Part shown: positions 5,559 through 5,663 of the stretch, one piece after another
Layout: each line of letters opens with the position of its first letter
Position numbering within the stretch: the first letter of the stretch is position 1
Source: Pseudomonadota bacterium
Lineage (GTDB): Bacteria; Desulfobacterota; Desulfovibrionia; Desulfovibrionales; Desulfovibrionaceae
NCBI GenBank assembly: GCA_023390395.1
Contig: JAEWCY010000189.1
Coordinates: 1 to 5,663, forward strand
Reading direction: 5' to 3'
DNA length: 5,663 nucleotides
The notes under the pieces: generated by a model
What the model was told of the DNA's origin: nothing
Seen by the model: only the letters and a program-made list of their open reading frames with translations
Databases searched by the model: none
Program-made: the position numbers and the translations under genes

Positions 5559-5663
5559 TGTCCCTCGGCGCGGGGATGCTTGCGGCTTTTTTTCCTGTCC
5601 GCGTCGGCGGCGGGCGCCTCGCGCTTGGGCGCGGGCGCGACGGCCTCGCGCTTGGGCTGGGCC
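5555..5663 (-). CDS. mreC: C-terminal end of a probable MreC (partial)
   Basis: Only the last 35 codons and the stop are in the window, so the body of the protein is not seen. The tail is rich in Pro, Ala, Lys and Arg, begins AQPKREAVAPAPKREAPAAD and ends RKKSRKHPRAEGQ, with the motif PKREA twice, nine residues apart. It is probably a disordered, positively charged extension. The call rests on position: mreC nearly always precedes mreD, and the stop overlaps the mreD start as ATGA. MreC would be a periplasmic scaffold anchored in the inner membrane that contacts PBP2. Another small gene between mreC and mreD cannot be ruled out from this fragment. Confidence 0.6.
   Translation of the reverse strand, partial: AQPKREAVAPAPKREAPAADADRKKSRKHPRAEGQ
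5616..5656. repeat. Pair of 14-bp direct repeats in the probable mreC tail
   Basis: GCCTCGCGCTTGGG occurs on the plus strand at 5616-5629 and again at 5643-5656, a period of 27 bases. The period keeps the reading frame and gives PKREA twice. It looks like an internal duplication within a low-complexity tail. Confidence 0.8.

Overview
The window is GC-rich and fully coding-dense, with every supported gene on the minus strand, so it reads from high to low coordinates. It looks like chromosomal housekeeping DNA of a Gram-negative bacterium. The protein sequences and the gene order (mreC-mreD-mrdA-rodA-bactofilin followed by a b'-b-delta ATP synthase cluster) best suit a Desulfovibrio-like sulfate reducer (Desulfovibrionales). 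That assignment comes from familiarity with these families, not from a search.

Region 1 (about 5663 to 1665) is a cell-elongation operon. It holds the last 35 codons of a gene that is probably mreC, complete mreD, complete mrdA (PBP2, class B penicillin-binding protein, transpeptidase), complete rodA (SEDS glycosyltransferase) and a small bactofilin gene. mreC/mreD overlap by 4 bases, mreD/mrdA overlap by 11 bases, and the gaps mrdA-rodA and rodA-bactofilin are 21 and 59 bases. MreC and MreD form the membrane scaffold of the elongasome, RodA polymerises glycan strands, PBP2 crosslinks them, and bactofilin is a cytoskeletal polymer that can localise wall enzymes.

Region 2 (1664 to 1530) is the only real control region. 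A 7-bp GC stem followed by five T closes the elongation operon. Between it and the next gene lie a weak sigma70-like promoter candidate, an 18-bp imperfect palindrome and a strong ribosome binding site.

Region 3 (1529 to 1) starts an F1Fo ATP synthase operon: atpF2 (b'), atpF (b) and atpH (delta, cut by the window edge about 20 residues before its expected end). The a and c subunit genes are not upstream of b', so the Fo genes seem split between loci. Both atpF and atpH appear to start at TTG within the same TTCAATTGA context.

I see no mobile element, CRISPR array, tRNA, rRNA or defence system, and no convincing undescribed system. The observations most worth checking are the palindrome upstream of atpF2, the apparent loss of a zinc-ligand histidine in PBP2, the bactofilin in the elongasome operon, and the signal-peptide-like N-terminus of the ATP synthase b subunit.
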